Positions 54,900 through 63,565 of a stretch of DNA of 64,000 nucleotides are shown piece after piece. Source of the DNA: Burkholderiaceae bacterium (GTDB taxonomy: Bacteria; Pseudomonadota; Gammaproteobacteria; Burkholderiales; Burkholderiaceae_C). The notes below the pieces were generated by a model, which worked only from the letters and a program-made list of their open reading frames with translations, made no database searches and had not been told where the DNA came from. The position numbers and the translations under genes are program-made. Location of the stretch: assembly GCA_031253955.1 (NCBI GenBank), contig JAIRVJ010000128.1, positions 1 to 64,000 of the forward strand. Reading direction: 5' to 3'. Position 1 is the stretch's first letter; each line of letters begins with the position of its first letter.

Positions 54900-55690
54900 C
54901 CGCCCCCTTCCTGAAAACCACGCGCGCGGGCGCCATCCTCACGCTCACCATGAGCCAGAGCGAAACGCGCAACGCCCTCACCGGCAACAGCGCCGTGGCC
55001 GAATTCGTCGCCGCGTGCGAAACCATCGCGCAAGACCGCTCGGTGCGCGCCGTCATCCTCACCGCCGAAGGGCCGGTATTCAGCTCCGGCGGCAACATCA
55101 AGGACATGGAACGCTTCGGCAACCCCGAGTTCACGCCCGACGCCCTGCGCGACTGGTACCGTCAAGGCATCCAGCGCCTGCCGCGCGCGCTCTATCAGTT
55201 GGACGTGCCCGTCATCGCCGCCGTCAACGGCCCGGCCATCGGCGCCGGGCTGGACCTGGCCTGCATGTGCGATCTGCGCATCGCCAGCGAAAAAGCCGGC
55301 TTTGCCGAGAGCTTCGTCAAGGTCGGCCTGGTTCCGGGCGACGGCGGCGCATGGCTGCTGCCGCGCGTGGTCGGCTGGGCCAAGGCCGCCGAAATGGCTT
55401 ATACCGGCGACATGCTCACCGCCCAGGAGGCGCTGGCCTGCGGCCTGGTCTCGCGCGTGGTGCCGCCTGAAAACCTCATGAGCGCCGCGCAAGAGCTGGC
55501 CGCCAAAATCGCCGCCAACCCCGGCACCGCCCTGCGCCTGACCAAGCGCCTGCTGCGCGAAGCGCAACTGAACTCGCTTGAATCGGTGCTCGAAACCTCC
55601 GCCGGCTACCAAGCCATCGCCCACAAAACCCCCGACCACCGCGAAGCCGTGCGCGCTTTCATCGAAAAACGCCCGCCAAGATTTGCGTGA
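54896..55690 (+). CDS. Enoyl-CoA hydratase family protein (crotonase)
   Basis: The 264-residue crotonase-fold protein has ILTLTMSQSETRNAL, FSSGGNIKDME (oxyanion hole), NGPAIGAGLDLACMCD and FAESFVKVGLVPGDGGAW. The first catalytic Glu position (GGLE/GGGE) is Asp in GAGLDLA, and the second is also altered (KVGLVPG). Activity may therefore be isomerase-like or atypical. It is the last gene of the LysR-controlled operon, coupled to the short ACAD. A repeat C fragment and repeat D copy 7 follow. Confidence 0.9.
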   Translation: MTAPFLKTTRAGAILTLTMSQSETRNALTGNSAVAEFVAACETIAQDRSVRAVILTAEGPVFSSGGNIKDMERFGNPEFTPDALRDWYRQGIQRLPRALYQLDVPVIAAVNGPAIGAGLDLACMCDLRIASEKAGFAESFVKVGLVPGDGGAWLLPRVVGWAKAAEMAYTGDMLTAQEALACGLVSRVVPPENLMSAAQELAAKIAANPGTALRLTKRLLREAQLNSLESVLETSAGYQAIAHKTPDHREAVRAFIEKRPPRFA

Positions 55691-55731
55691 GGGCAGGTTT
55701 TGCGTTGAGCGATTGCAGAAGCAAAGCTCAT

Positions 55732-55825
55732 GAATTAATAGCTGCGTGCCATTGTACAGTGTATATATACTACATAAAACATGGATAAATACATACCACA
55801 CCATGGTGTAGAGCTATCGATTTTA
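55732..55825. repeat. Repeat D, copy 7
   Basis: This AT-rich 94-bp element runs from GAATTAATAGCTGCGTGCCA to GGTGTAGAGCTATCGATTTT, with TGTATATATACTACATA in the centre. The ends are moderately diverged. Confidence 0.7.
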
Positions 55826-55849
55826 AATTTCCCCTCCTCTCCGGTGCAT

Positions 55850-55904
55850 GGGCGTCTCGCCTGCAATGGGTCTCGCGCGTGAGCAAGATACGAACGAGAC
55901 GCCC
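55850..55904. repeat. Inverted repeat upstream of ndk
   Basis: Perfect 10-bp arms GGGCGTCTCG and CGAGACGCCC enclose 35 bases, about 115 bases before the ndk start. It may be a leader hairpin or the terminator-like end of the upstream operon. The remainder of the gap 55691–56020 contains a short repeat C fragment, repeat D and nothing else I recognise. Confidence 0.45.
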
Positions 55905-56020
55905 GCGCACCGAGATCACATCGTCGCCGCCTTAAAATTAATTGTTTTGCTTGCCCGGCGCATCTTCGCGCCGCGCGCGGATCCTGACCTTCCAAACCTC
56001 GGAAAGAAATGAAGCTCCCT

Positions 56021-56446
56021 ATGGCTACCGAACGCACCCTCTCCATCATCAAGCCCGATGCCGTCGCCAAGAACGTGGTCGGCAAGATCTACAGCCGCTT
56101 CGAGAGCGCCGGACTGAAGATCGTGGCGGCCCAGATGCGGCACCTCTCGCGCCGCGAGGCCGAGCAGTTTTACGCGGTGCACAAGGCGCGGCCCTTCTTC
56201 AAGGATCTGGTGGACTTCATGATCTCCGGCCCGGTGATGGTGCAGGCGCTCGAAGGCGAGAGCGCCATCGCCAGGAACCGCGAACTGATGGGCGCGACCG
56301 ATCCCAAGAAAGCCGCCCCCGGCACGATCCGCGCCGACTTTGCCGATTCGATCGACGCCAACGCGGTGCACGGCTCGGACGCGCCGGAAACCGCCGCCGT
56401 GGAAGTGGCGTTTTTCTTCCCCGCGCTGGCCATTCACAGCCGCTAA
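56021..56446 (+). CDS. ndk: Nucleoside diphosphate kinase
   Basis: Ndk balances nucleoside triphosphate pools through a phosphohistidine. The 141-residue protein from ATG 56021 has the usual length and begins [18 protein letters not shown]. The catalytic His is in [12 protein letters not shown]. An ATG four codons upstream (56009) sits close behind GGAAAG and could be used, adding MKLP. It opens the conserved block ndk–rlmN–pilW–rodZ–ispG–hisS, with small gaps to the next gene. Confidence 0.96.
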   Translation: MATERTLSIIKPDAVAKNVVGKIYSRFESAGLKIVAAQMRHLSRREAEQFYAVHKARPFFKDLVDFMISGPVMVQALEGESAIARNRELMGATDPKKAAPGTIRADFADSIDANAVHGSDAPETAAVEVAFFFPALAIHSR

Positions 56447-56469
56447 ACACAGCCGCTGATTCGCGCGCA

Positions 56470-57627
56470 ATGGCCGCCCCGCTCAACCTGCTCGATTTCG
56501 ACCGCCAGGCGCTGTCGGCGTGGTGCGGGCAGTTGGGCGAAAAGCCCTTCCGCGCCACGCAATTATTCCGCTGGATGCACCAGCGCGGCGCGGGTGATTT
56601 CGGCCAGATGAGCGATCTGGCCAAGCCGCTGCGCGAAAAGCTGACGGGCCGCGCCCAGGTGTGCGCGCTGCCGGCGCTTGGTGAGCAGGCGTCCAGTGAC
56701 GGCACGGTCAAGTGGCTGTTCGACGTGGGTGGCGGCAACGCGGTCGAATCGGTGTTCATTCCCGAAGATGACCGGGGCACGCTGTGCGTTTCCTCGCAAG
56801 CGGGCTGCGCGGTGGGCTGCCGCTTTTGCGCGACGGGGCATCAGGGCTTTGCGCGCAACCTCACGACCGGCGAAATTCTGGCGCAGCTGTGGTTTGCCGA
56901 GCACACGCTGCGCCGCCGCTTCAATTCACAGGAGCGCATGATTTCCAACGTGGTGCTGATGGGCATGGGCGAGCCGTTGCACAACTACGGCGCGCTGCTG
57001 CCCGCGCTGCGCGTCAGGCTCGACGACCACGGCTACGGCCGGTCGCGCCGGCGGCTGACGGTGTCCACGTCCGGCGTCGTGCCGATGATCGACCGGCTGG
57101 CCGCCGATTGTCCGGTGGCGCTGGCGGTATCGCTGCACGCGCCCGGCGACGCGCTGCGCGACCAGCTCGTGCCGCTCAACCGCAAATACCCGCTGGCCGA
57201 GCTGCTGGCCGCCTGCGCGCGCTATCTGGATGCCGCGCCGCGCGACTTCATCACCTTTGAATACTGCCTGCTGGGCGGCGTCAACGACGCGCCGGAACAG
57301 GCCCAAACGCTGGTCCGGCTGATGCAGACCTATCGCGCCGAGGGTCTGCGCGCCAAGTTCAACCTGATTGGGTTCAACCCGTTCCCGGCTTCGGGGCTGG
57401 TGCGCGCCGCGCCCGAGCGCGTGCGCGCATTCGCCGCCATCCTGAGCGATGCCGGCATCGTCACCACCGTGCGCAAAACGCGCGGCGACGACATCGCCGC
57501 CGCCTGCGGCCAGTTGGCCGGCGACGTGCAAGACCGCACCCGCGCGCGCGAGCGCATGGCGCGCCGGCGCGCGGCGGCGGCGGTGGCGTTCCATCGAAAA
57601 CAGCCGGCGGCTGCCGCGCCCGCGTGA
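56470..57627 (+). CDS. rlmN: Dual-specificity 23S rRNA/tRNA adenine-C2 methyltransferase
   Basis: RlmN is a radical-SAM enzyme that methylates A2503 of 23S rRNA and A37 of some tRNAs. The 385-residue protein has the cluster motif CAVGCRFC (Cys113, Cys117, Cys120), GMGEPLHNY and the SAM-binding [14 protein letters not shown] second Cys pair needed for the mechanism is in the C-terminal half ([20 protein letters not shown]). It starts 23 bases after ndk. The C-terminal tail is longer and Ala/Arg-rich. Confidence 0.97.
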   Translation: MAAPLNLLDFDRQALSAWCGQLGEKPFRATQLFRWMHQRGAGDFGQMSDLAKPLREKLTGRAQVCALPALGEQASSDGTVKWLFDVGGGNAVESVFIPEDDRGTLCVSSQAGCAVGCRFCATGHQGFARNLTTGEILAQLWFAEHTLRRRFNSQERMISNVVLMGMGEPLHNYGALLPALRVRLDDHGYGRSRRRLTVSTSGVVPMIDRLAADCPVALAVSLHAPGDALRDQLVPLNRKYPLAELLAACARYLDAAPRDFITFEYCLLGGVNDAPEQAQTLVRLMQTYRAEGLRAKFNLIGFNPFPASGLVRAAPERVRAFAAILSDAGIVTTVRKTRGDDIAAACGQLAGDVQDRTRARERMARRRAAAAVAFHRKQPAAAAPA

Positions 57628-57640
57628 AAGGAAAGCTCCC

Positions 57641-58495
57641 ATGTTCGCACTGCGTCCGGTTTCCGATTTTTCCGTGCGGCGCTGCGCGGGTGCGCTGGCG
57701 CTCGCGTGGCTGCTGGCCGCCGCCGGTTTTGGCGCGCTGGGGGGCTTGAGCGGCTGCGCCAGCACGCAAGGCGCGTCGGGCGACGTGCCGCAAGAGCTGC
57801 GCACCGCCGCCGACGAAAGCGACGCGCGCAAGCGTGCCGGCACGCGCCTGGAGCTGGCCGCCCGCTACTTTCAGGACGGCAAGAACAGCATCGCCCTGGA
57901 CGAAGTGAAAAAGGCCATGCAGATTGACCCCGCGTTCGGCGATGCCTACGCCTTGAGCGGGGCGATCTACATGGCGCTGAACAACCTGCCGCAGGCGCAG
58001 GCGCACTTCGAGCGGGCGCTCTCGCTCAACCCGCGCGACGGCGGCGCCATGCACAACATGGGCCTGCTCAAGTGCCGACAAAAGCAGTACGACGCGGCCA
58101 CCGCATGGTTCCAGCGCGCCATTGCCCTGCCGGAGTACCCCGACAAGGCCAAGTCCTGGCTGATGCAGGGGGCGTGCGAGGCCGGCAGCGGCGAACGCGC
58201 CAAGGCCGAGGAAAGTTTCATGCGCTCTTTCCAGATTGACCCCGGCAACCCCGCCACCGAGTACAACCTGGCCAAACTGTTCTTCGGGCGCGGCGACCTG
58301 GAGCGCGCGCGGTTCTACATCCGCCGGCTCAACAACAGCGAGCAGGCCAACGCTGAATCGCTGTGGCTGGGCATCAGGGTGGAGCGGCAGCTGAACCACG
58401 CGCAGGCCGTGGAGCAGCTTGCCTTGCAACTGCGCCGGCGCTTTCCCGATTCCAGCCAGCTCGCCGCCTACGATCATGGAGCTTTCGATGACTGA
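57641..58495 (+). CDS. pilW: Type IV pilus biogenesis/stability lipoprotein PilW (PilF)
   Basis: This outer-membrane lipoprotein helps the PilQ secretin multimerise. The 284-residue protein has an N-terminal hydrophobic stretch and lipobox GLSGC (Cys39), then about six TPR units (LAARYFQDGKNSIALDEVKKA, QAQAHFERALSLNPRDGGA, AATAWFQRAIALPEYP). GAAAGG lies in the gap before ATG 57641. Its stop overlaps the rodZ start by eight bases, and the gene order is typical for proteobacteria. Confidence 0.93.
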   Translation: MFALRPVSDFSVRRCAGALALAWLLAAAGFGALGGLSGCASTQGASGDVPQELRTAADESDARKRAGTRLELAARYFQDGKNSIALDEVKKAMQIDPAFGDAYALSGAIYMALNNLPQAQAHFERALSLNPRDGGAMHNMGLLKCRQKQYDAATAWFQRAIALPEYPDKAKSWLMQGACEAGSGERAKAEESFMRSFQIDPGNPATEYNLAKLFFGRGDLERARFYIRRLNNSEQANAESLWLGIRVERQLNHAQAVEQLALQLRRRFPDSSQLAAYDHGAFDD

Positions 58496-59282
58496 GAGCA
58501 CGCCGCTGCCGGGCGCGCCGGAAAATCCGGCGCCCTCCTCCACCAACCTTGATTCCGCGGGCGCATCGGCGGGCGCGCTGCTGCGCCAGTTGCGCCAGGC
58601 CGCTGGCATGGATGCGGGCGCGCTGGCCGTCATCCTGAAAGTGCCCGTGCGAAAGATCCAGGCGCTGGAGGCTGACCGCCTGGAGCAGTTGCCCAATCTG
58701 CTTTTCGCGCGCAGCCTGGCCGGTGCCATTTGCCGCGCTTTGCGCGCGGATGCGTCCGCGGTGCTGGCGCGTATGCCGGCGGTGGCCATGACTGTGCCGC
58801 GCGAGCAAGCCGCGTCCATCAACCAGCCATTTCGCCGCAGTAGCGAGGGGCCGACGCCGATGCTTGCCGCAAGGCCGTCCAGTCCGCGGCTGATCCTCAT
58901 GGTCGTGCTGCTGGCGGGCGCGGCGCTGCTGATGCTGTGGCCAACCTTGCCGGTTCGTCCTGGCGCGCCGCTGCCGGAGACCGCCGATGAAGCGCAGCAA
59001 GACCCCGCCGCCGCGCCGTCATGGCCATCATTCGAGCAGGCCAGCGCGCCGGCGCTGGCCGCGTCGCAGGCCGGGGCGGAACCGGCAATGGCTCCCACAT
59101 CGGCCCCCGCCCCCGTTTCCACCTTCGCCCCGGCAAGAAGCGCGACAGCCTCTGCCCCGGCGCGAAGGCATGCGGCAGCCTCCGCCCCGGCGCGGAGCGC
59201 GCCTGCTTCCGCCCCCGCGCTTGGAGCGGCGGCGCCAGAGGCTTCGGCTTCGGCAGTGCACCAGGCCCACGGGCTGGATTGA
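58488..59282 (+). CDS. rodZ: RodZ-family cytoskeletal membrane protein without the periplasmic DUF4115 domain
   Basis: RodZ links MreB to the cell-wall machinery and helps set rod shape. The 264-residue protein has the cytoplasmic HTH_25 domain at about 27–95 ([40 protein letters not shown]) and a membrane helix at 135–152. The periplasmic part is only an Ala/Pro/Ser-rich tail of about 110 residues ending in HQAHGLD. The beta-domain DUF4115 that usually ends RodZ is not present. The stop overlaps the ispG start (TGATG), so the shorter form is fixed in the operon rather than broken by a frameshift. Confidence 0.87.
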   Translation: MTESTPLPGAPENPAPSSTNLDSAGASAGALLRQLRQAAGMDAGALAVILKVPVRKIQALEADRLEQLPNLLFARSLAGAICRALRADASAVLARMPAVAMTVPREQAASINQPFRRSSEGPTPMLAARPSSPRLILMVVLLAGAALLMLWPTLPVRPGAPLPETADEAQQDPAAAPSWPSFEQASAPALAASQAGAEPAMAPTSAPAPVSTFAPARSATASAPARRHAAASAPARSAPASAPALGAAAPEASASAVHQAHGLD

Positions 59283-60541
59283 TGCAGGCGAACGCGCCCA
59301 CCGTGGCCGCACCCGCCGCGCCGCGCCGCACGCGCCGGGCGCGCGTAGCTTGGGGCGGGCATGTGGTGACGGTGGGCGGCGGCGCGCCGGTGCGCGTGCA
59401 GTCCATGACCAACACCGGCACGGCGGACGCAGCGGCCACCGCCGCTCAAGTGAAAGAACTGGCGCAAGCGGGCAGTGAACTGGTGCGCATCACCGTCAAC
59501 ACGCCCGAAGCCGCCGCCGCCGTGCCCGCCATCCGCGAGCTGCTCGACCGCATGGGCATCGCCGTGCCGCTAATCGGCGACTTTCACTACAACGGCCACC
59601 GGCTGCTCACCGAATTTCCCGGCTGCGCCCAGGCGCTATCCAAATACCGCATCAACCCCGGCAACGTGGGCAAGGGCGGCAAGCGCGACGCGCAGTTCGC
59701 GCAGATGATCGAGGCCGCGCTGAAGTGGGATAAACCCGTGCGCATCGGCGTCAACTGGGGCAGTCTGGATCAGGATTTGCTCGCCCGTCTGATGGACGAA
59801 AACAGCCGCCGCCCCCGGCCCTGGGACACGCGGCAAGTCATGGCCGAGGCGCTGATTGCGTCAGCCCTCGAATCGGCGCGCGCCGCCGAATCGCTGGGTA
59901 TGCGCGGCGAGCAGATCATCCTTTCCTGCAAGGTCAGCGGCGTGCAGGACTTGATCGCCGTCTATCGCGCGCTCGCGCGCCGCTGCGACTACGCGCTGCA
60001 CCTGGGCCTGACCGAAGCTGGCATGGGCGTCAAGGGCACGGTGGCATCGAGCAGCGCGCTGGCGATCTTGCTGCAAGAGAGCATCGGCGACACCATTCGC
60101 GTCAGCCTCACACCCCGGCCGGGCGAAGCGCGTGCGCAAGAGGTGGTGGTGGCGCTAGAGATTTTGCAGGCGCTGGGCCTGCGCGCCTTCGCGCCCAGCG
60201 TCACCGCCTGCCCCGGCTGCGGGCGCACCGCCAGCACGGCGTTTCAGCAGCTTGCCGCGCAAATCGACGACCATCTGCGCGCACAAATGCCGCTCTGGCG
60301 CGACCAATATCCGGGCGTGGAAACGCTCAAGGTCGCGGTGATGGGCTGCATCGTCAACGGCCCGGGCGAAAGCCGCCACGCCGACATCGGCATCAGCCTG
60401 CCGGGTACGGGCGAGCAACCCGCCGCGCCGGTGTTCATCGACGGCCAGAAAGCCATGACCCTGCGCGGCGAAAATATCGCCGCCGAATTTCAGGCGATCG
60501 TGCAAGGTTACGTCGAGAAAAAGTTTGGCAGCCCCGCCTGA
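59282..60541 (+). CDS. ispG: 4-hydroxy-3-methylbut-2-enyl diphosphate synthase
   Basis: IspG is the [4Fe-4S] enzyme of the MEP isoprenoid pathway. The 419-residue protein has an N-terminal TIM barrel starting [19 protein letters not shown] and a C-terminal cluster domain with CPGCGRT (Cys310, Cys313) and GCIVNGPGE (Cys356). ATG 59282 overlaps the rodZ stop by one base. A short unassigned gap follows, then hisS. Confidence 0.96.
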   Translation: MQANAPTVAAPAAPRRTRRARVAWGGHVVTVGGGAPVRVQSMTNTGTADAAATAAQVKELAQAGSELVRITVNTPEAAAAVPAIRELLDRMGIAVPLIGDFHYNGHRLLTEFPGCAQALSKYRINPGNVGKGGKRDAQFAQMIEAALKWDKPVRIGVNWGSLDQDLLARLMDENSRRPRPWDTRQVMAEALIASALESARAAESLGMRGEQIILSCKVSGVQDLIAVYRALARRCDYALHLGLTEAGMGVKGTVASSSALAILLQESIGDTIRVSLTPRPGEARAQEVVVALEILQALGLRAFAPSVTACPGCGRTASTAFQQLAAQIDDHLRAQMPLWRDQYPGVETLKVAVMGCIVNGPGESRHADIGISLPGTGEQPAAPVFIDGQKAMTLRGENIAAEFQAIVQGYVEKKFGSPA

Positions 60542-60632
60542 TTTGCTATCGTAACAGTAGCTGTTATCTAAGGCACATCCTAGTTCATAGGCTGATTTGT
60601 CTTGTAATTCATAGTTATCCCACCCAACCAAC
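60542..60632. other. Gap between ispG and hisS with possible decayed repeat D
   Basis: This AT-rich gap contains GCTATCGTAACAGTAGCTGT and ATTCATAGTTATCCC, which recall the ends of repeat D but are too diverged to call. It may hold a separate hisS promoter. Nothing else is visible. Confidence 0.35.
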
Positions 60633-61925
60633 ATGCCCGACAAATTCACCGCCGTCAAAGGCATGAACGACATCCTGCCGCCGCAGTCGGCGCGCTGGGA
60701 GTGGCTCGAAAGCACGGTGCGCGAGCTGATGGCGCGCTTTGCCTATCGCAACATCCGCACCCCCATCCTCGAACATACGGCGCTTTTCGTGCGCGGCATC
60801 GGCGAGGTCACCGACATCGTGGAAAAGGAGATGTATTCCTTTCACGACCGCTCCGACAAGTACGGCGACAACGACCACCTCAGCCTGCGCCCTGAAGGCA
60901 CCGCCAGCGCCGTGCGCGCCGTGGTTGAGCACAACCTGCTGTACGACGGCGGCAAGCGCCTGTACTACATGGGGCCGATGTTCCGGCGCGAGCGGCCGCA
61001 GCGCGGGCGCTACCGGCAGTTTCACCAGATCGGCGCGGAGGCGCTGGGCTTTCCAGGGCCGGATGTCGATGCCGAACTCATCCTGCTGGCCGCCGCGCTG
61101 TGGCAGGCGCTGGGCCTGACCGATGTGCGGCTGGAACTGGGCAGCCTGGGCCAGGCAGACGAGCGCGCGGCGCACCGCGCGCAACTGGTCGCGCATTTCC
61201 AGCAGCACGCCGATCAGCTCGACGAAGACGCCCGCCGCCGCCTGCACAGCAACCCGCTGCGCATTCTCGACACCAAAAACCCGGCGATGCGCGAGGTGGT
61301 CGAATCCGCGCCCCGGCTGATGGACTTTCTCGGCCCCCAATCGCTGGCGCACTTCAACGCCCTGCGCGCCATTCTGGACGCGAGTGGCATCGCCTACACC
61401 ATCAACCCGCGCCTGGTGCGCGGGCTGGATTACTACAACCTGACGGTGTTCGAGTTCGTCACCGACCGGCTCGGCGCGCAAGGCACCGTGTGCGCGGGCG
61501 GGCGCTACGACGGCCTGATTGCGCAAATGGGCGGCAAACCTGCCCCGGCGGTTGGCTGGGCGCTGGGCGTGGAGCGCGTGCTGGAACTGCTCGGCGAGCA
61601 GGGCCGCGCGCCCGCCGCCCCCGCGCCGCACGCCTACGCCGTCGTGCCCGACGCCGCCGCCATGCCCCAGGCGCTGCACACCCTGCAACAGTTGCGCGCC
61701 GCCGGCGTGCGCGTGCAGATGCACGCGGCGGGCGCGGAAGGCTTGGGCAGCTTCAAATCCCAATTCAAAAAAGCCGACGCCAGCGGCGCTGCTCATGCGC
61801 TCATCTTCGGCGCCGATGAGCTTGCGGCAGGCGAAGTCACCATCAAGGCGCTGCGCGACGGCGCGGGCGCCCAACGGCGCGAACCGTTGGGCGACGCGAT
61901 CCGGTGGGCCATAACCTTGAAATGA
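60633..61925 (+). CDS. hisS: Histidine–tRNA ligase
   Basis: The 430-residue class II synthetase has motif 1 around [16 protein letters not shown], motif 2 [16 protein letters not shown] and motif 3 near [13 protein letters not shown]. The histidine-specific [15 protein letters not shown] and [14 protein letters not shown] are also present. The anticodon-binding domain follows ([15 protein letters not shown]…). Start ATG 60633. It follows ispG and is followed by an MFS gene that normally does not belong to this operon. Confidence 0.97.
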   Translation: MPDKFTAVKGMNDILPPQSARWEWLESTVRELMARFAYRNIRTPILEHTALFVRGIGEVTDIVEKEMYSFHDRSDKYGDNDHLSLRPEGTASAVRAVVEHNLLYDGGKRLYYMGPMFRRERPQRGRYRQFHQIGAEALGFPGPDVDAELILLAAALWQALGLTDVRLELGSLGQADERAAHRAQLVAHFQQHADQLDEDARRRLHSNPLRILDTKNPAMREVVESAPRLMDFLGPQSLAHFNALRAILDASGIAYTINPRLVRGLDYYNLTVFEFVTDRLGAQGTVCAGGRYDGLIAQMGGKPAPAVGWALGVERVLELLGEQGRAPAAPAPHAYAVVPDAAAMPQALHTLQQLRAAGVRVQMHAAGAEGLGSFKSQFKKADASGAAHALIFGADELAAGEVTIKALRDGAGAQRREPLGDAIRWAITLK

Positions 61926-61955
61926 GCAGCCCCGCCCGGGCATGAGCAATTCGCC

Positions 61956-63143
61956 ATGAAAAGCCGCCAGATGCCGCGCCTGGTGCTGGCGCAGGTGTGT
62001 GTGCACAGCGCCATGACGGGCTGCCGGCTGGCGGCGCCGTTGTTGGCGCTGCAACTGGGCTACAGCGCGGCGGCGGTGGGGGTGCTGCTAGCGCTGTATG
62101 CGCTTTCGCCGGTGCTGCTGGCGCTGCCCGCAGGGCGGCTGGCGGATCGTCACGGGCTGCACCGGCCGCTGGCGCTGGCGGTGGGCGCGGCCACGCTGGG
62201 GGCGGCGCTGGCGGCGATCTGGCCGGTGTATGCGGTGCTGTGCCTGGGCAGCGTGCTGGCGGGCGGGGCGGCGGGCACAGCGCAGATTGCGTTGCAGCGC
62301 CACGTGGGGCGGGCCGCCGCCAGCCAGGCGGAGTTGAAATCGGTTTTCAGTTGGCTGGCGATTGCGCCGGCGGCGGCCAATTTTCTCGGTCCGCTGCTGG
62401 CCGGGCTGCTGATCGACCACGCGGGTGCGCGGCCTGCGGATGAAACCGGCTTTCGCGCTGCTTACGTCGCGCTGGCCGTGTTGCCGCTGCTGTGCTGGGC
62501 GCTGGCGCGGCGTGCGTCGGCGCTGGCGGTGCAGGATGCGGGCAAGGCCGGCGCGCGCGGCCCGGTGTGGAATCTGCTGGCGCTGCCGCGCCTGCGACGG
62601 CTCCTCTTCGTCAACTGGATGCAGTCGGCGGCGTGGGATGCGCATACCTTCGTGCTGCCGATTCTGGGGCACGAGCGGGCGCTGAGCGCCTCGGCCATCG
62701 GCGCGCTGATGGGCGCTTTCGCGGTGGCGGCGGTGCTGGTGCGCATGGCGCTGCCGACGATTGCCAAACGGGTGGCCGAGTGGCGGGTGATTCTGACGGC
62801 CACGCTGATCGCCGCCGCCGCGCTGGCGTTGTATCCGCTGGCGCCGGGCGTGGCGGGCATGGGTCTGTGTTCGCTGGCGCTGGGTGCGGCGCTGGGCGCG
62901 GTGCAGCCGATGGTGATGAGCCTGCTGCACCAGATCGCGCCCGCCGCGCGCCAGGGCGAGGCGATGGCGCTGCGGGTGATGGTGATGAATCTGTCGAGCT
63001 TTCTGCTGCCGATGCTGTTCGGTTCGATTGGCGCTGTCACCGGCGTGGCCGGCCTGTTCTGGCTGGTGGCCGGCGCCCTGACCACCGGCGCGCGGGCAGT
63101 CGTGCCGCTGCGGGCGCTGGGCGAAAAAGAGGTTGAGCGCTAA
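61956..63143 (+). CDS. MFS transporter
   Basis: The 395-residue integral membrane protein has 12 predicted helices. An MFS motif A-like loop (GRLADRHGLHRPL) lies between helices 2 and 3, and a central cytoplasmic loop at about 190–200. It resembles sugar/drug-efflux or YcaD-like permeases without a clear substrate. It lies 30 bases after hisS and separates it from yfgM, its usual neighbour. The last residues VER and the TAA stop come from a repeat C-like GTTGAGCGCTAAACG. Two repeat elements follow. Confidence 0.85.
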   Translation: MKSRQMPRLVLAQVCVHSAMTGCRLAAPLLALQLGYSAAAVGVLLALYALSPVLLALPAGRLADRHGLHRPLALAVGAATLGAALAAIWPVYAVLCLGSVLAGGAAGTAQIALQRHVGRAAASQAELKSVFSWLAIAPAAANFLGPLLAGLLIDHAGARPADETGFRAAYVALAVLPLLCWALARRASALAVQDAGKAGARGPVWNLLALPRLRRLLFVNWMQSAAWDAHTFVLPILGHERALSASAIGALMGAFAVAAVLVRMALPTIAKRVAEWRVILTATLIAAAALALYPLAPGVAGMGLCSLALGAALGAVQPMVMSLLHQIAPAARQGEAMALRVMVMNLSSFLLPMLFGSIGAVTGVAGLFWLVAGALTTGARAVVPLRALGEKEVER

Positions 63144-63159
63144 ACGTGAATACTATATT

Positions 63160-63250
63160 TTTAATAGCTTGTTACAATTATATAATATGTGTTTGATATA
63201 TATTTTATTCTGCAAAACCATGTGATATATTGGCAAACAGCTATCAAATC
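63160..63250. repeat. Repeat D, copy 8
   Basis: This AT-rich element of about 91 bp runs from ATTTTTAATAGCTTGTTACA to GGCAAACAGCTATCAAATC. It is adjacent to the nested repeats at 63262–63467. Confidence 0.7.
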
Positions 63251-63273
63251 AGGAATTTGACCCTGTAGGGGCA

Positions 63274-63373
63274 ATACGGTTCAGTCAAGGCGCCTCAAGT
63301 CGTCATTTCCGCGCAGCTCTCGCCTGCGCGGAAATGACGAAATCATGGACTCGTGTACTTGACTGGACCGTAT
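63274..63373. mobile_element. MITE-like element inserted in repeat B
   Basis: The terminal inverted repeats are 16 bp, ATACGGTTCAGTCAAG and (inverted) ATACGGTCCAGTCAAG, with one mismatch. CCTGTAGGGGC is repeated directly on both sides (63262–63272 and 63376–63386), and the right copy begins repeat B. The centre is a perfect 16-bp-arm palindrome, TCGTCATTTCCGCGCA and its inverse (63300–63340), like the outer end of repeat E. No coding capacity. Confidence 0.7.
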
Positions 63374-63378
63374 GGCCT

Positions 63379-63467
63379 GTAGGGGCGAAAAATCTTTCGC
63401 CCTGCGGCGTTTCGTTCAAAACGGCGTGATTTTTTGGGCACAAGGACGAAAATTTTTTCGCCCCTAC
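63379..63467. repeat. Repeat B, long form, copy 2
   Basis: This 89-bp element runs from GTAGGGGCGAAAAATCTTTC to GGACGAAAATTTTTTCGCCC then CTAC. Same plan as 28315–28405, but not at a stop codon. The rest of the gap up to 63565 is a repeat C-like string (ACGTTCAACTCTCAACGTTC). Confidence 0.8.
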
Positions 63468-63565
63468 GATATTCCACGCCTCACGCCCCTCGCCACACGT
63501 TCAACTCTCAACGTTCCACGCCCAACGTAAAATATTTGATTGACCCAAAACGCGCGGCACCCGGC

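Noticed and set aside
58488-59400. Frameshift splitting RodZ from a missing C-terminal domain
   Set aside because: None of the frames between the RodZ membrane helix and ispG encodes a DUF4115-like beta domain, and the rodZ stop overlaps the ispG start in a normal way.
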